This document shows positions 1 to 12,350 of a stretch of DNA of 64,000 bases, in pieces. Numbering within the stretch: position 1 is the stretch's first letter; the number at the start of each line of letters is the position of its first letter. The notes below the pieces were generated by a model. It was not told the origin of the DNA, ran no database searches, and worked only from the letters and a program-made list of their open reading frames with translations. This DNA comes from Epiperipatus broadwayi. Lineage: Eukaryota; Onychophora; Udeonychophora; Euonychophora; Peripatidae. A program made the translations under genes and the position numbers. Location of the stretch: positions 5,518,001 through 5,582,000 of the forward strand of contig JAQFVV010006274.1 in NCBI GenBank assembly GCA_028023455.1, read 5' to 3'.

Positions 1-304
1 TAGTGAGAGATTCTGAAAAGAAAAACTCAATAATGAAACAAATTATAAATATCTACATTGAAAATTTTTACTAACCTAGACATTTTTTGTTCTTATTGCA
101 ATATTTGTCACCAAATCTTTGTACTAAAATAGAAGTTTTTTATCACTTCTTAAATTGTTTTTTGTTGTTGCAATATTTGTAACAAAATCTTTATAATAAA
201 AAAAAAAAAAGATAACTTTTGATCTTTCTCATTTTTTTTTTTTTTTGTTATTTTTAACCAGATTAATTGTTGCAATTATAAACAGTCTTATAAGTACTGT
301 ACTA
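1..304. other. unassigned AT-rich spacer
   Basis: No coding signal is visible. A segment around 90-125 recurs at about 168-200 (shared core GCAATATTTGT followed by AAATCTTT), a weak tandem duplication of about 78 bp. The rest is simple A/T sequence. Confidence 0.5.
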
Positions 305-3300
305 CAATGTTTCTCAACCTTTTTCTTTCTGGGGGCTGCTTAGATTCCAGAAAAAATTTTCATGGACTGATAAGATAATTACAATAAATTATCTTTTTTT
401 TATCTGTGACATTATATATATACATTACTGGTTCAATTCCTGAAATGCATGCTGCTTTTTTGCTTACTTGTCATTGACATATGTATTATATTATATTACT
501 CATTCAATAAAATTACAAACAAAAAAAAATTACAGAATAATGAGCACTAGAAATATTGATTACCTATAAAAAGTATATTTATAGAATTTTAAACTATAAA
601 ATTATTATAAAGCTAATGTTAATTAAGATTGATTAACAAATATTTCATAAAAATCACAGAAAATCATATTGATTGATTTAAAAATTACAGGTCATATAAT
701 GATTATTGTAATATAATCACATAATAGTTCATACAAGAAATATTGAACACAACAAAATCAGAAAATTAAAAACCAAAGAACTATTATCAAGATAGTATTA
801 ATAAAAGGAAACAATTTTCAATTTAAAATTTTAATATGATTGTTGTTGTTGTTTGCTTTCTATTGGTAATTCAAGATTTGACATCAAATTGGTTAAAGTG
901 ATACAAAGAGATGAACCTACGGAAATTCAGTTTCTGAATTTGTTTTTTTATAATGCACATCACTGAAAATCCCCTTTCACACAAAAAGGTTATTGTGAAA
1001 GGGATGCTCATTGCTTTTTGTTGCAGACTTGGTTACTCATTCTGATCTAAAATTTATTTAAATTCATTGTGGGGAAATTTGATTTTAATATTAAATCTGA
1101 ACTTGTTTCCAAGAGACATTCATATTCTTAATTATTTAAATTTGTGATATTGCTTCTAAGATCTCTGAAAAAAGATTTGTAATCCATAAATTCATTTTGC
1201 ACAAATTTATTTTGAATGGAAAATATTTTTCAAAACCACCATATAATAATTGTATATGGGACAAATAATTTTATTTAACTTTAATTTGTCTAGATTTTGA
1301 TGCTAATAAATAACAAACAGATCAGAGTTGTTGTTTTTTTATTCTAACTAGCCAAAATTGAATTTTCTTTTTAAATCCATTGATTTTCTTATATAAATGA
1401 AATGTATTCTTCCCACTTTCCTATAGACTTAAATTTAAATCATTAATGTGGAAAAATATATTTTTTAAATAAACTAGTTTTGCAACCCATTCGATTTCAT
1501 GAAAAAATTTGCAAATAAAGATTTTTTTTCATCCAGTAATATTTCTACTTATGTTCTTAATTCAAATAGCCTGCTTAGCAATTTATTTCAAGAGAGTCAT
1601 TTGATTTCAGTATGAAATAATAATTGTTTTTGTTTTGCTCCAACTTTTTGATAAAGTAGTCTAGAATTTAGACCACTTTTTTTTTATATATATAAGATTT
1701 ACTATTTTTATAAATTCAGCTAGGTTCATTTGACTCAGAGGATAAATTTTTACTTTCTAAATGTTGCTAATATATTATGCGATATGTAGTTAATAAATCA
1801 GTGATCACTACTTTTTGAATTTTTTTAATAATACCATAATGCTTGCCCACTGTAGTAGCTGGTCTGCCAGTGCATAAACCTATGCAATTTTTCCAGTCCA
1901 AATCTTGATGTTAATTTTAATGCATTAAAAATTTCAGTGCTTGTATCTGAACATAGTTTTACACAACACAAAAATTTTTCTTTATTGTCTTTAAAAATAA
2001 AGTCAATATATCTAATGTAACAGATTAAAATAGCTTTTTTGAAAATATCAGATGATTTATCAATTTGATTTGCAAATATTTTTGCTTTGTTAATTTTGTT
2101 TATTACTGGTGTTCTATGTTTTCTGACATTGTAGCAATTTGCTTTCTAATAGTATCATTAGAAAGTAGCATTCTGATTTTATCAGTAGTCAATGATTCAA
2201 ACATTTCTGAGCAAACTTAATAAAATTGGTTTTATCAAAGTTTTCACTGCAGTAAATGATTTTTTGCTTTTAGCAATCCAAAATTCTACTAAATAGGAAT
2301 ATTTTAATAGAGATTTCTTCCAAACAATAGTTTGTTTAAATGTTTTTTTCTTTAAAACAAGTTGTTTTTTATGATCAAAATGTTCCAAGGATATTTTCCT
2401 AATTCTGAATGAATTGATTTCAAATGTCGTAACATTTTTGATGGTTTCATTGCGTCATTAGATTGAACATTATGCCAGTTTACACACATTGAGTGTATAT
2501 CTTATTCTGTAGATTTAGGTCAAAAAATAAATCCATTTTGTAAATATTCATCACTGTAACATATATGAAGAAAGATTTTTTTTTTTTTGGTGGGCTCCCT
2601 TTCAGTTTCATTTGATTTTTCTTGAAAGGTTGAATTCTTATTTAAAAAATGAAATAATGTATCTTGCCTTTTTGTGTTCATTTTACTAAAGGCTAAAAAT
2701 ATTATATTTTAAATTTATGTTAATATTTTATATATTTTTTCTAACCTTTAGATTCACCAAATCCTTATTAAATATATAATTTTGTAATGAGTAAAAAAAT
2801 GTACAAAAGCTTCCAACATTTAGTTTAAAATGCTACTTCTTCAGCTTTGTTCTAACAGTGATATGATTTTAAGGCAGAGTTATTTTGTATTTAGTGTAAC
2901 TTTTTAATACAACTAAAATTTTTTCTTGATTTATTTAAAGAAACACTGTAATTCATTTTAAAAATGTTATTAAATATTTCAGTTTAATTTTTTTAAATAT
3001 TTAATTTAAACTTTTCATTTTACTGTTTCTTTATTATAGTTTAATCTTTTTATAATAAATAAATAATAAATATACCATTGAATTTTGTTTCTTTTTTATT
3101 TTACTGCATGTTTATAGAATTAAAAAGGAACAAAAGCTTAAAATTATTAGTTATTTAAAATGTATCCTTTTGTGAAGTCTGACTAACAGTGCAAATTGTG
3201 CATGAGATTAGAGGCATGTTGAAATAGATTTATTTTCATTGAAAATTAGTTTTGAAATTTATTTTGTAATTATCAAATTAAGGATATTTTTTATGGACTG

Positions 3301-3348
3301 GTGAAAGTTTTCTGCCAACGAGTGGTTGGTGGTTGAGAAACACTATTG
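305..3348 (-). mobile_element. hAT transposon, decayed (ZBED5/SCAND3-like)
   Basis: The left end reads CAATGTTTCTCAACC (305-319). The right end is its inverse, GGTTGAGAAACACTATTG (3331-3348). This TTCTCAACC terminal repeat is typical of hAT elements. The left copy lacks three bases present in the right copy. The 3.04 kb between the ends holds a broken transposase gene on the minus strand. I could not find a convincing 8-bp target-site duplication, which fits an old insertion. The element must have lost mobility because its transposase is full of stops and frameshifts. Confidence 0.85.
860..2681 (-). pseudogene. hAT transposase pseudogene with BED finger
   Basis: This is the transposase of the surrounding hAT element, a DNA-cutting enzyme that would act at the element's terminal repeats. 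Reading on the minus strand from an ATG at 2681, a BED-type zinc-finger segment is visible near 2395-2490, including the string NDAMKPSKMLRHLKSIHSE, which closely follows ZBED5/SCAND3-family proteins. Past it, an open stretch (2197-2388) contains YLVEFWIAKSKKSFTAVKTL, the conserved start of the catalytic region in that family. At the far end (about 961-1020) the string PFTITFLCERGFSV matches the hAT C-terminal dimerisation motif. Between these landmarks the frame is broken repeatedly, so no functional protein is expected. The order BED finger, catalytic core, dimerisation tail is complete, so the copy descends from a full-length autonomous element. Family assignment is by motif recall, not alignment. 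Confidence 0.8.
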
Positions 3349-4700
3349 TAATAAATACTTTTATTTTCTAACAATTCCAAAAAATTTCTTCAGTCGTGCA
3401 GCAAATTAACATTACATTAAAATTAAGAAAACTTTTAATGAAAAGTTAACTTCTTAAATATTATTTATTAATAAATAATTTATAAAAGTAATTGTCTTTG
3501 TGGTTTATATGTTCAAGGATTTTTTTTATATATAGAAATGTTTTTTTTTTTATGAATTGCTAAAGAAAATATAAATTTAATGGCTGTAGATAAAGCTATA
3601 TATAATACTAAATGGAATATATAATTTTAATTATTAAAAATGAAAAATCACCAGGAACAGATGATATAGTATAATAGTTGAAGTAATTAAAGCTGATATT
3701 GATAAATTAATATAGAAAATAGCATTTCCAATAACTGGAGTAATGCACTTGCATTGTTACTATATATAAATTGTAATGATAAAGAGGGGGATAAAAAAGA
3801 AATTAAAAGAGTAGAAATTAATATTGAAAAATGAATTTAAATGGATAATAATCTCCATATATAAATGAATTGATGCACGCTGATACTAACCATATTATTA
3901 ATGATGTAGATTATAAACATAAACCCTCATTTGTAAGGGTGATTAAATGAATAACTTTTCAAACAAATTATTTGTAGTAAATTTTTATTTAAAGTACTGC
4001 TTACATGTTCTGATTATCATTGCTCCTCAAAAAAATAGAAATACAACCAATATTGAAAAAGAATCTAATGTATTTAGGGTAGCTGTTATTTATTTCAAGC
4101 TGTGATAATCTTCAGCACTAATTTTTTATTTTACAGGACTATCTAGCCAATCCAGATTTCAATCTCTCTGACATTTCATTTAATTTTTTACCATTTAGCA
4201 TAGATTTCTAACTCACGGAAGCAAAAATCTTAAATATAATGTTACACAAACTGACTAAGCTAATTTAGTAATTATTTTAACAAAACTGTTGGATGTAAGT
4301 ATGGGAATTCAATGATAATAGGCTATGTTTAAACTTAACTGCTTTACTAAACTAACATATAACAAGTATATCAATCCTTTCACAAAAATCAAAATTATAA
4401 AACAAATAGGGTAGAACTATCTTGATGAGATTCCAGAATTAATATATTAAAACATTATTTTCTCTCCTTATTGTCATGAGTTTATACTTTGGAAATATTT
4501 GTTTAAGAATTGCATATGAACTGATTCTGGTTCAATGTTTAAATATTCCAAAAATAATAATAATTAATAAAATCTATGGGTTTTCACTTTCACATATATT
4601 TTTTGATTCTTGGAATGATTGTTATTTATAAAATGTATAAAAAAAAAATAAAGACTTTTTACATAATTGAATGATTAAATATTTTATCACTTTTATTTAT
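3349..4700. other. spacer with an RTE-like trace
   Basis: Apart from the short reverse-transcriptase trace listed separately at 3625-3770, I see only A/T-rich sequence with many stops in all frames. Confidence 0.4.
3625..3770 (+). pseudogene. trace of LINE reverse transcriptase (RTE-like)
   Basis: On the plus strand one frame gives IIKNEKSPGTDDIV, then after a frame change EVIKADIDKLI. This resembles the reverse-transcriptase finger motif of RTE-type LINEs (KNGKAPG-DGI followed by E-LKAGG), which is better preserved on the other strand at 26.4 kb. The trace is short and broken, with no other domain nearby. It is most likely a remnant of a truncated LINE copy, but chance similarity cannot be excluded. 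Confidence 0.35.
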
Positions 4701-5587
4701 AATAAACTAAAGATTAGCCTTTCAAGCTAACGTACATGCGCTTTTACGAATGTTAATAATAATAATAAATGAATACTTTCATTTCCAACACAAGATAAAG
4801 TCTTTGCGAACAAATAAATGAATCCACTTATTCATTCAACCCAAATGCTTATATATGGGCAAATCTTAAGTACTGGATATGAAAGTGTGAGGATAAATCA
4901 ATCACTTTAAATTACTGTTTACTATGTCTGAATGAATGACGTCAACAAAATTATCTAGAATTTACGAAACGTCACTCTTAAATGAAACTAAACATATGTA
5001 AATGAGGCATTTATTTATATAGTGCTATGTTTATAAATTGTAATAAACTAAAGATTTCAAGCTAACGTACATGCGCTTTTACGAATGTTAATAATAATAA
5101 TAAATGAATACTTTCATTTCCAACACAAGATAAAGTCTTTGCGAACAAATAAATGAATCCACTTATTCATTCAACCCAAATGCTTATATATGGGCAAATC
5201 TTAAGTACTGGATATGAAAGCGTGAGGATAAATCAAACACTTTAAATTACTATTTACTATGTCTGAATGAATGACGTCAACGAAATTATCTAGAATTTAT
5301 GAAACATCACTCTTAAATGAAACTAAACATATGTAAATGAGGCATTGATTTATCCTCACGCTTTCATATCCAGTACTTAAGATTTGCCCATATATAAGCA
5401 TTTGGGTTGAATGAATAAGTGGATTCATTTATTCGTTCGCAAAGACTTTATCTTGTATTGGAAATGAAAGTATTCATTTATTATTATTATTAACATTCGT
5501 AAAAGCGTATGTACGTTAACTTGAAAGGCTAATCTTTAGATTATTACAATTTATAAACATAGCGCTATATAAATAAATGCCTCATTT
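4701..5587. repeat. duplicated fold-back repeat, three arms
   Basis: Arm 1 starts at 4701 with AATAAACTAAAGATTAGCC. A near-identical direct copy starts at 5042 (period 341, with a 6-bp deletion near its start) and runs to 5346. From 5346 to 5587 the same unit runs in inverse orientation. Copies share the blocks TAACGTACATGCGCTTTTAC and TGGGCAAATCTTAAGTACTG. Arm 2 plus arm 3 form a stem hundreds of bases long with almost no loop. The outer part of the unit includes AAATGAGGCATTTATTTATA. No coding potential and no recognised superfamily. Confidence 0.85.
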
Positions 5588-6560
5588 GCACTTTTACTTA
5601 TGTATGTGCACATATGGATTCATAATTCTTAGGTATCTCATTATAAGTGAATATTAACTGAAATGTTCTTAGTATTTTGGGATATGGCAGCTTCTTTCAG
5701 CTTTCGTAGGCATAATCTGCATTTACTTGATTTGTAATTTCAAACACAGTCACATCATAATTTTCTTCATGTTATTTGAGCAATGATGAATTTATGTTTT
5801 GCAACAACTTTTGATTACGAATTGTGCAACATTCTGGCAGATAAGCAGTATTTAAATTAAGTCAATATTTTGGGTGATGACTGGCAACAGGCCATCTCTA
5901 CTCTACTTTCTGCTAGGGCTTGAACAACCAACTTTTGTGCTAAGTGTTAAGTGAATGGATGACAAAGATAAATTAGAGTCATAACTTTAGTTTGATAATT
6001 CTTCAATGTGGATAAACTTAAAAGTACTGTCCAAGTTGATAACTAACTGAAATGGGTTAACTTGTAGTCTGATTCACTGCATTAAACAGCTAATAAATGA
6101 CATAGTAATTGTTTGTTTGTTTTTTTGTTTGATTTTCGAAATATCTTGGAAGTTTATCTTTTAAAACAAACTGCCTTGGTTTACTATCTTGATGCAATTT
6201 GAACTTACTTTTCCTCCTCTTTTATAGTTTTATAATACGCTGTTTAAAATACATAAATTATGTTTTTTTTTAACTCCAACACTAATCTGGCCACCTTTTT
6301 TTTAAAACATAGCTCTTAATTTATTATTAAATTTCACTGTTTCCTGTTTAGTTGGAAAATATTTTTAATGATTTGGATAATTAATGTTTTGAGAATAAAA
6401 TTTGATCTTTGAAAATATTACCCATGCTACAGAATGCAATATACATGTTCATAATTACAGCAACTCAGTTTATACAAATTTTTAAAAAAATATTACTATA
6501 ATTTATTATTAACACAATCAGTTCAATATTTTTGATTTTATATATTTGATATTTATAACA
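5588..6560. other. spacer, possible decayed tRNA-SINE
   Basis: Mostly featureless. On the minus strand GTTGTTCAAGCCCTAGC (about 5914-5930) resembles an RNA polymerase III B box (GGTTCAAGCC), followed by a GC-richer stretch to about 5880, as in tRNA-derived SINEs. I do not see a clear A box. Confidence 0.3.
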
Positions 6561-6564
6561 TGGA

Positions 6565-6716
6565 GTGACAAAACCTATACGTACAAATTGAAGATATTTG
6601 AGTTTTCCAGGATTTCCCTTCCAACTTAATTTTGAAAGTTACAAAACCTATATCTACAAAGTGAAGGTTTTTGAGTTCTCTAGAACCCCCCTCCCACCAG
6701 TCTTCAATTTGAAATC
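6565..6716. repeat. two-unit tandem repeat, about 75 bp
   Basis: The block starting GTGACAAAACCTATACGTAC at 6565 recurs, diverged, as GTTACAAAACCTATATCTAC at about 6638. Both units continue into TTTGAGTT and a C-rich stretch. No coding content. Confidence 0.7.
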
Positions 6717-7228
6717 TTGATTTTTAATTTAAAATACTCTGCGAACATAAATTACAATAATTGTTTTTAATACTCATTAACGCTATTCATTTTATTGAAA
6801 TAAGTGGCTATTTAAACATATCAAACTACATGTATTTGGCATATTTATTTTCCATTCATTAATTAACCATTTATTTCTTTTACTTTATTTATTTATTAAT
6901 TAATTTTTTTGACAGTGCGAAATAATATTTATTCAAAGCTTTCTTAGTTTTTTTATTTTCTTAATGTTTCTTAACTTAAGTTAATCTGCATTTAGCTACA
7001 GCTGTCTTGTGATCTAATTCATGATCATCACAATATATATGTAAATTGATGATAGAAAAGTTTAAGAAATTATATATCTACCAGATGTATCTGATCTTAT
7101 AAATGCCTTTGTTTTTTTAATTAGTTGCTTTAACAAGTTTTTTTAAGATTTAATGAAAATTAAACAAAAGATTTTAAATGTGACAATTATACATCAGTCT
7201 GAAAGGCTGTCGTTTTGACTTCAATTAT

Positions 7229-7650
7229 ACGCTAACCAAAAGTAAATGTAAATACAGTACTGTAGCATCTACTTCCTCCCCCACCTCATCAAGTATCACA
7301 TTTTAAACATGAATTTATGTTCTGTAATTACGTTTTCCTTGCAATTTAAATACTATACTTCTGTAATTAAAATCACATTTATGATTTTTTTCCGAATGTT
7401 TTTTATTAATGGCTGAACTACTTCAAATTATTTCCTTTGCATAAATGTAATGATATGCTAACCAAAACTAAATTGAATATGGTATTATAACATATATACC
7501 CCCCCCCCATTATATATCACATTTTAAACATGAATTTATATACTGTAATCACATTTTCTTCATGATTTAAATACTATATCTCTATATTTAAAAGCACAAT
7601 TGATTTTTTCCAGAGCAGAATTATCTTCTTTGCATAAATATAGTACTTGT
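7229..7650. repeat. two-unit tandem repeat, about 226 bp
   Basis: GCTAACCAAAA occurs at 7231 and 7457. Each is followed by a C-rich run, then TATCACATTTTAAACATGAA, and then related sequence ending in TTTGCATAAAT. The second copy has a homopolymer of about eleven C. Confidence 0.8.
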
Positions 7651-7864
7651 GAATTTGATATGTGACATCAGACAAACATTCACCAATCAGATAAATCTAT
7701 CAATTTACTATCTATTCTTTACAAAATCATGACTAAAATTTTATACATAAAATAAGTAAAAAAAAAATGGATATTGCTCAACCAAGACAGCAGTTCAAAT
7801 CTTAGAAAAGGATTTATTGTTTACAAATAATGAAATAATCATCAACAGCTAGTGACTTACTGGT

Positions 7865-7962
7865 AAGAATTTGTTAATTATATTTAGCCACTTTAAAGGA
7901 AGAATTGACCTATAATTAAGAATATGTTTATTATATTTAGCTACTTTAAAGAAAGAACTGAG
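7865..7962. repeat. two-unit tandem repeat, about 55 bp
   Basis: The unit is recognisable by TTATATTTAGCCACTTTAAA, then TTATATTTAGCTACTTTAAA. It lies just outside the LTR retrotransposon. A short minus-strand ORF covering it is a by-product of the repeat. Confidence 0.7.
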
Positions 7963-8041
7963 AATAAATTTTAACGAAACTGAAATAATGTTTAATGAAC
8001 TTATATTGCATGAAGATATCATAGTAAAATTAAAAAGTTTG

Positions 8042-9592
8042 TGCCGTGACATTTTGTCACGATCGAATTTGAATACTCCTTATCCCCAAAAATTACAATC
8101 CAAAATCACCGAACAAGGGCATCACTAAAAATAACCTAGAACCAGACTGAGATCTGCTCAACAATCGTGGTATTTTTATTTATATACGAACGGTAACTTA
8201 AAAATGTAATATATCAAAGACATGTTCGGACTAACAAAAAAAAAATTAAATAAGACTTAAAATTTTAAATAACAGAATTAAACAACAGCAGTTTTATTTT
8301 TGAATTATGATTTATTTATTCATATAACTATGATAATTATACCCAAGTTTTTCTTTTTCTATCTTCCCTCTTATTCCCATTTCAACCTTCTTTCACTTCC
8401 CACTCTATCAATCTTATTGCTAGTTTAACATATCGTTTTCGAAGTAAGATGTACCTTCACTTAATACAAGTGTATTGATAATCCTTAATACTCATGGAGA
8501 ATAATATCAAGGAATATTCTTAAAGATGACTTACTATAAGAATGTGTTTAATAACACATTCAAACCCTCTCTGCAAACGTTAAACCTGATTTTGAAACTC
8601 TGCTACTCTTTCCAATTTCTTTTTTTTTTTTTTATTGATCTTAACACAAGGGTATAATTATTATTTCTGGTTATATATCTTTACTGTTAGTCTAGGTAAA
8701 ATACATTAATTATTTGCATTAACATAAAATAAGTAATCAAAAAAAAATTAAACATCTTCTCTTGATGAAATTGGTTTTTTTTTCTCTGAGGGTGTAGTGA
8801 AGGCATTTCCCACTCTATTGCACTATTATAGTTTAAATATCATATTGAGACTACTGCTTGTAAACAAAAAAAAAAGTATTTACCCTGATCGATCAGTGTA
8901 TTGATTCCTTCTGTAGTAATAAGGTTTCCTTCATCCAAAGATTGTCTGTTATTTTCATTGTAGTCTTATGCACTCAGCTAGTTCTCAAGTACTCCTTTCT
9001 TGGCTCGTTGTTTCCATGGCAGTTTCTGGCAGTGTCTGACTGAGAAGTTCCCAATGGGATCTATTAGTCACTTAGCATTATTTATATTTTATTTAGCTTT
9101 TGTAGTTCTAGATAAAGCCTGCACCGAATCGAACTCAAGCAATTGGTCGTGACCAACAGCCAAAATATCAATACTTTTCTAACAAAAGGTAATCCTGCAA
9201 TTTATAATCTTTTTTGGTCTCTCAAAGTCTATATTCATACTTTTAATCTCATAGCAACATTCCAAGTTGGTGAGCTCAATAGATAACAAAATATCTTCCC
9301 TAATTAAATTTCAACAATAGAACTAATTAGAAAAAAAATCTATATTTCTTTTCCTTTTCCCCCTTCCATTTCCTAAAATTAGAAACAAAAGAAAACTTTT
9401 CTAAGAAAAGCTTTGAAAATTCCACCCTAAACTCTATTTTAATAAAATTAAATTTAAAAAAAAAAAGTCAATTTATATATAAAAACTTTTATTTTAACAG
9501 TAACATATACACATTTTTTTTCTTATTTAAAAATAATTTAATAAAAAGTATATGTGTGTATCTATATGAGCTGGCCAAAAAATATTAGCTCA
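8042..9592 (-). repeat. LTR (3' LTR in element orientation)
   Basis: This repeat aligns along its length with 10817-12350. Shared blocks include AACCTAGAACCAGA, TATATACGAACGGTAACTTA and GATCTTAACACA. It is unusually long for an LTR and includes T-rich and A-rich homopolymers. Short ORFs inside it are incidental. Confidence 0.88.
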
Positions 9593-9634
9593 TTGCACCC
9601 TTTCCCAGAAACAAAAAAAAATAAATAAAAACTT

Positions 9635-10632
9635 TTAATTACCCCGTTGGGTCTTTTCCCATTCTTTCTTGGAGTTATAATTACTCTTCCCTGCAGGTTC
9701 ATTACAATTTCTCCACCTAGCTTTAGAATCTTCCCCTTCTTGCGGATTACTATATTCCATATCGACTAATATTTTTCCTGCTTTCTCTATTGACAAACGG
9801 CGATTTTCAGCCAACTTACATTGGACCCCTATTGGAAGGTTATACCTTATGGTCCTTTCAATCAGGAATTGATCCATCAGGTAAATCTCCAGCACTCTCG
9901 GTTTCACTGCCTGTCATTGAAAAAACTGGCTATAGGTTTCATTTCTATCCATTCTATTTTTTTCACGATATTTTAATGTATATAACTTCTTGTTTTTCCA
10001 CACTCCAGAAACCCCTCAGAATCATCATTCTGTATTCTTGAAATGTTTGAAGGTTATAGTTAACCGCCTTTCATCATTCGTGAGCAGGACCATTTAAATG
10101 GCTCGTCACTATAATAACCTCTTTTTCATTTGATTTATGGAAATAAAAAAAACACATAAGTTATCCAAGTAATCAAATGGTCTTCCCCATCTCCTTTAAA
10201 TACTCTTATTTGGATAAATTTTGCTAATGCTATTCTTTCAGAATTAGCTTCCTCTGCTTCGTTAAGCATCCTTTCCATTATACTTTTATTCAATTCTATT
10301 ACTGTATTCCTTTTTCTTTTCAGTCTCAATTCTATTTTCCCTATGGACTGTTCTTTCCCTTTATTTTCTATCTTTTCTTCCATAATCTTATTAACTTTGG
10401 AACCTGCTCTTATTAGATCCCCTTCAACTTTTTTCTCACCACTTCTTTTATCTTCATTTACATCTTTTCTGAGGTCTTGTATCATCACTTTCATTTCTTT
10501 GATTTCTTCCCTATCTCTAATTACTATCTCTTTTAGATCAGCGATAACTTGTAGTATTTCTTCAAACTAACAACGCTCGGGGTTTTTAAATGTCACCACC
10601 GGGCTTTCTGTGGTACATTTGTCTTCACTCAT
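9635..10632 (-). pseudogene. gag remnant of the LTR retrotransposon
   Basis: This is the coding relic between the LTRs, read on the minus strand from an ATG at 10632. It would encode the structural Gag protein that packages the element's RNA. An in-frame stop lies about 20 codons in (near 10566). The next open piece (to 10135) is highly charged and lysine/glutamate-rich, and probably forms a coiled coil. A further piece at about 10040-10130 carries LNGPAHEW, resembling the L-G-A--W motif of retrotransposon capsid domains. The last piece (9635-9907) has VLEIYLMDQFLIERT, which looks like the SCAN-type helical region related to retroelement capsid C-termini. The pieces are in different frames and cannot make one protein. 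No zinc knuckle and no pol follow before the LTR at 9592. The Gag assignment rests on these motifs and the position between LTRs. Confidence 0.65.
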
Positions 10633-10816
10633 TCTATTTCTGTTTAATATTGTTTCAGACTCAAAACTCCCAGTCACTAGAACACTAACTCCCTGCTTTA
10701 ACAACCCGAACTTGCCTTACCCCTCTTTTTATCCTGATCTCAGGCCATTTATTTAGTTAACAAACCCTACACATTGAGACACCATTTGCTTTAATTTTCT
10801 CTGCCGATCCCCTCTA

Positions 10817-12350
10817 TGCCGCGACATTTTTGTCACAATTGAATTTAAGTACTCATTATCCCCAAAAATTACAACCCAAAATCACCGAACAAGGGCGTCA
10901 CTAGGAATAACCTAGAACCAGATTGTCAGATACACTCAACAATTGTGGTATTTTTATTTATATACGAACGGTAACTTAAAAATGTAATATATCAAGGACA
11001 TGATTGAACTAATAAAAAAAATTAAATAAGACTTAAAATTCTAAATTTTTGAATTATGATTTATTTATTCATATAACTATGATAATTATACCCAAATTTT
11101 TATTTTTCTTTCTTCCCACTTCATATTCCCATTTCGGCCTTCTTTCACTTCCCATTCTATCGATCTTATTGCCAATTTAATGTATCGTTCTCGAAGGAAC
11201 ACCCACCTTCACTTAATACAAGTGTATTGACAATCCTTAATACTCACGGAGAATAAAATTAAGGACTGTTTTTAAAGGTGACTTACTTTAAGAATGTGTT
11301 TAATAACAACCCGATTTTTTTTTTTTATTGATCTTAACACATGAGTATAATTATTATTTCTGGCTATATATTTTTACTGTTAGTCTAGGTAAGAAAAGCT
11401 AACATACTAAAATATATTAATTATTTTCATTAACACAAAATAAGTAATCAAAAAAAATCCCCTTCTATTGTTGAAACTTTTTTCTCTGAGGGTGTAGTGA
11501 AGGCATTTTACCACTCTATTGCGCTATTATAGTTTATATATCATATCAAGAATACTGCTTGTAAACAAAAAAAAAAAGTCTATTTATCCTGATCAATCAG
11601 TTTATTGTGTTTCCTTCATCCAAAGATTGTCTGTTACTTCCATTCTAGTCTTATGCACTCAGCTAGCTCTACAAGTACCCCTTTCCTGGCTCACTGTTGC
11701 CATGGCAGTTCCTGCCTATGTCCAATGGAGACGTTCCCAATGGGGAAAGTTCTGTGGTCTATTACCCACTCAGCATATTCTCGGCACTTTGTAAAATATT
11801 ATTTATATTTTATTTAGCTTTTGCAGTTTTGGATAAGCCTGTACCAAATCGAACTCAGGCAATTATTTCCGACTGGCAGCCAAAATATCAATACTTTTCT
11901 AACAAAAGGTAATCCTGCAATTTATAGTCTTTTTTAATCTATCAAAGTCTGTATTCACACTTTTAATCTCATGGCAACATTTCAAATTAGTGAGCACAAT
12001 AGATAACAAAATACTTTCCCTAATTAAAGTTTCAACAATAGAACTAATTAGAAAAAAAATTATATTTTTTTTCCTTTCCCCCCTTCCATTTCCCAGAATT
12101 AAAAACAAAATAAAACTTTTCTAAGAAAAGCTTTGAAAATTCCACCCTAATCTCTATTTTAATTTAATTCAATTTTTAAAAAAAAGCAATTTATATATAA
12201 AAACTTTTATTTTAAAATCATATTAAAAACAAAATAATTTACTTTTATTTTAACAATAACATATACACATTTTTTTTTTCTTATTTAAAAATAACTTAAT
12301 AAAAAATGTATGTGTGTATCAATATGAGTTGACCTAAAAATACCAGCTCA
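10817..12350 (-). repeat. LTR (5' LTR in element orientation)
   Basis: This is the direct-repeat partner of 8042-9592. The small ORFs at 11519-11912 fall wholly inside the LTR, and the same region is present in the other LTR with frame changes, so they are not genes. Confidence 0.88.

Larger units (their letters stand above)
8042..12350 (-). mobile_element. LTR retrotransposon, Gag-only, minus orientation
   Basis: Two direct repeats of about 1.5 kb (8042-9592 and 10817-12350) flank a 1.2 kb interior. The interior coding remnant reads on the minus strand, so the element runs right to left. In that orientation each LTR starts TGAGCT and ends with GGCA, the usual TG...CA ends. A purine-rich GGGAAAGGG just before the downstream LTR (about 9600-9608) is a plausible polypurine tract. 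No reverse transcriptase, RNase H, protease or integrase motif is visible, so this is a non-autonomous or internally deleted element. I found no 5-bp target duplication and no clear tRNA primer site. The LTRs differ by many substitutions and small indels, so the insertion is not recent. Confidence 0.88.

Noticed and set aside
7849-8052. 67-codon minus-strand ORF that starts inside the LTR.
   Set aside because: It spans the LTR boundary and a local tandem duplication, so it cannot be an ancestral reading frame.
11519-11912. Three overlapping plus-strand ORFs of 70-91 codons.
   Set aside because: They lie inside an LTR, opposite to the element's coding direction, and their frames are not conserved in the other LTR.
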